Positions 5,771 through 6,941 of a stretch of 6,941 nucleotides of DNA are shown here, piece after piece. Position 1 is the first letter of the stretch. Each line of letters begins with the position of its first letter. Where the stretch lies: the NCBI GenBank assembly GCA_025455085.1, contig JALONF010000105.1, forward strand, positions 1 to 6,941. The letters run 5' to 3'. This DNA comes from Ignavibacteriaceae bacterium (GTDB lineage: Bacteria; Bacteroidota; Ignavibacteria; Ignavibacteriales; Ignavibacteriaceae). A model generated the notes under the pieces. The model had not been told where the DNA came from and did not search any database. It worked only from the letters and a program-made list of their open reading frames with translations. The position numbers and the translations under genes are program-made.

Positions 5771-6941
5771 ATGAAAGAAATAAGAATGCTTGCTGCAATT
5801 ATGTTTACCGATATGGTGGGCTACACTGCTTTAATGCAGGAGAATGAGAAGCGAGCCAAGATTTTAAGAGATAAGCACCGAAGCGTTCTTGAAAGATTAA
5901 TTTTAGAACATCGTGGACAGATTTTACAGTATTACGGAGATGGCACATTGTCAATCTTCGGTAGTGCAATTGAGGCGGCAGTTTGTGGTGCTAAGATTCA
6001 ACAAGAGCTTCAACTAGAACCGAAAGTACCTCTGAGGATTGGCATCCACGCGGGAGACGTGGTCTACGATGATGAAGGCGTTTATGGAGACGGAGTTAAT
6101 ATAGCGGCAAGGATCGAAAATCTTGCCGTACCCGGAAGCGTACTTGTGTCTGATAAAATAAATGACGAATTAAAAAATCAAACACAAATATCATCGACTT
6201 TTCTTGGCAGATATGAGTTAAAAAATGTTAAATCCCCGGTTAAAATTTATGCACTGACGAGCGATGGTTTAGTTGTACCAACCCACGACCAGCTTGAAGG
6301 TAAATCCGCAGTTTCAGAAAATTCAATCGCAGTTTTACCATTTATCAATCTAAGTGCTGACAAGGAAAATGAATATTTCAGCGATGGTATGACTGAAGAA
6401 TTGTTGAACGCTCTTGCCAAGGTTGAAGGCTTGCTTGTTACATCCCGTACTTCTTCTTTTGCTTTCAAAGGAAAAAACACGGACATAAGAGAAATAGGTA
6501 AGCTGCTCGGAGTAAAAACTATTTTGGAAGGAAGTGTTCGAAAATATGGAAACCGAGTAAGAGTAACTGCACAGTTAATCAATTCTGAAAATGGTTATCA
6601 TAAATGGTCAGAAACTTTTGACAGAAATCTTGAAGACATTTTTGCTGTGCAGGATGAAATTGCAAACTCAATTGTTGAGCAATTAAAAAAGACGATAAAA
6701 ATTTATAGTCCATCAAAAAGCCTTGTTCTAGTTCCAACTGAAAATATAGATGCGTACAATTTATATCTTAAAGGATTGTATAATTGGAATAAATGGTCAC
6801 CAGATTTTATGCTTAAAGCCATAAAATACTTTGAGGATGCCCTAGCAATCGCTCCGGATTTTTCACTTGCGTATTCACGACTTGCGGCTTGCTATATATT
6901 TTTAGGTGCTGCAGGTTTTATGCCCAGTAATGTTGCCTATG
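5771..6941 (+). CDS. Class III adenylate/guanylate cyclase-like protein with TolB-like domain and TPR repeats (3' truncated)
   Basis: The frame runs 390 codons to the window edge without a stop. The start is bounded by an in-frame TAA at 5759; there is no clear Shine-Dalgarno. An ATG five codons later (5786) is a less likely alternative. Residues 6-140 are a class III cyclase domain: FTDMVGYT supplies metal Asp14, YYGDG supplies metal Asp57, and GDGVNIAAR supplies Asn110 and the transition-state Arg114. The two residues that usually choose adenine do not fit: the Lys position is Gln53 and the Asp/Thr position is Gly103, so the nucleotide product cannot be called. Residues 185-306 form a TolB-like domain (SIAVLPFINLS, EYFSDGMTEELL, ILEGSVRK, IFAVQDEIA). 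TPR-like helices begin near 327 (DAYNLYLKG, ALAIAPDFSLAYSRLA). No signal peptide or membrane segment is visible, so it is probably cytoplasmic. It is likely a signalling protein whose repeats bind partners; its effector is unknown. Confidence 0.9.
   Translation, partial: MKEIRMLAAIMFTDMVGYTALMQENEKRAKILRDKHRSVLERLILEHRGQILQYYGDGTLSIFGSAIEAAVCGAKIQQELQLEPKVPLRIGIHAGDVVYDDEGVYGDGVNIAARIENLAVPGSVLVSDKINDELKNQTQISSTFLGRYELKNVKSPVKIYALTSDGLVVPTHDQLEGKSAVSENSIAVLPFINLSADKENEYFSDGMTEELLNALAKVEGLLVTSRTSSFAFKGKNTDIREIGKLLGVKTILEGSVRKYGNRVRVTAQLINSENGYHKWSETFDRNLEDIFAVQDEIANSIVEQLKKTIKIYSPSKSLVLVPTENIDAYNLYLKGLYNWNKWSPDFMLKAIKYFEDALAIAPDFSLAYSRLAACYIFLGAAGFMPSNVAY

Noticed and set aside
6247..6582. 111-codon minus-strand frame near the right end
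   Set aside because: It is opposite the well-conserved TolB-like region of the cyclase protein and has no support of its own.

Overview
The window is AT-rich bacterial DNA with five protein-coding regions, all on the + strand and none overlapping. Gene content and style suggest a member of the Bacteroidota/Chlorobiota/Ignavibacteriota group, with Ignavibacteria-like the best guess. The pointers are a DUF6600-type Tyr/Trp-rich exported protein, a two-domain MaeB, and a cyclase–TolB-like–TPR protein of a type I associate with that group. No rRNA or other taxonomic marker is present, so this is inference.

Layout. (1) Positions 1-747 hold the 3' part of an open frame that enters from the left. 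Its last ~90 codons look like the membrane C-terminus of a family 2 glycosyltransferase. The first ~155 codons have clearly higher G+C and different codon use, so the frame looks like two different DNAs joined near position 475. (2) Positions 748-894 are intergenic, with a small dyad, a good sigma-54-type -24/-12 match and a strong Shine-Dalgarno. (3) Positions 895-2238 encode an exported protein with a Tyr/Trp-rich DUF6600-like head and a 241-residue charged tail, followed by a clear intrinsic terminator. (4) Positions 2338-3105 encode a YhhQ-family queuosine-precursor transporter. (5) Positions 3106-3357 hold an extended -10 promoter and a ~130-nt leader. (6) Positions 3358-5613 encode the malic enzyme MaeB with its C-terminal phosphotransacetylase-like domain, followed by a long hairpin. 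(7) From 5771 to the right edge runs a truncated class III nucleotide cyclase fused to a TolB-like domain and TPR repeats.

The genes do not look like one pathway. The gaps (about 100-250 bp), two hairpins and at least two separate promoter candidates suggest independent transcription units: carbon metabolism (MaeB), tRNA-modification precursor salvage (YhhQ), a cell-envelope protein of unknown role, and a signalling protein. I found no CRISPR array, tRNA, rRNA, insertion sequence or defence system, and nothing that amounts to a clearly new multi-gene system. The most useful leads are the composition break in the first frame, the sigma-54 candidate with its upstream dyad, the unusual tail of the DUF6600-like protein, and the non-canonical nucleotide-specificity residues of the cyclase.
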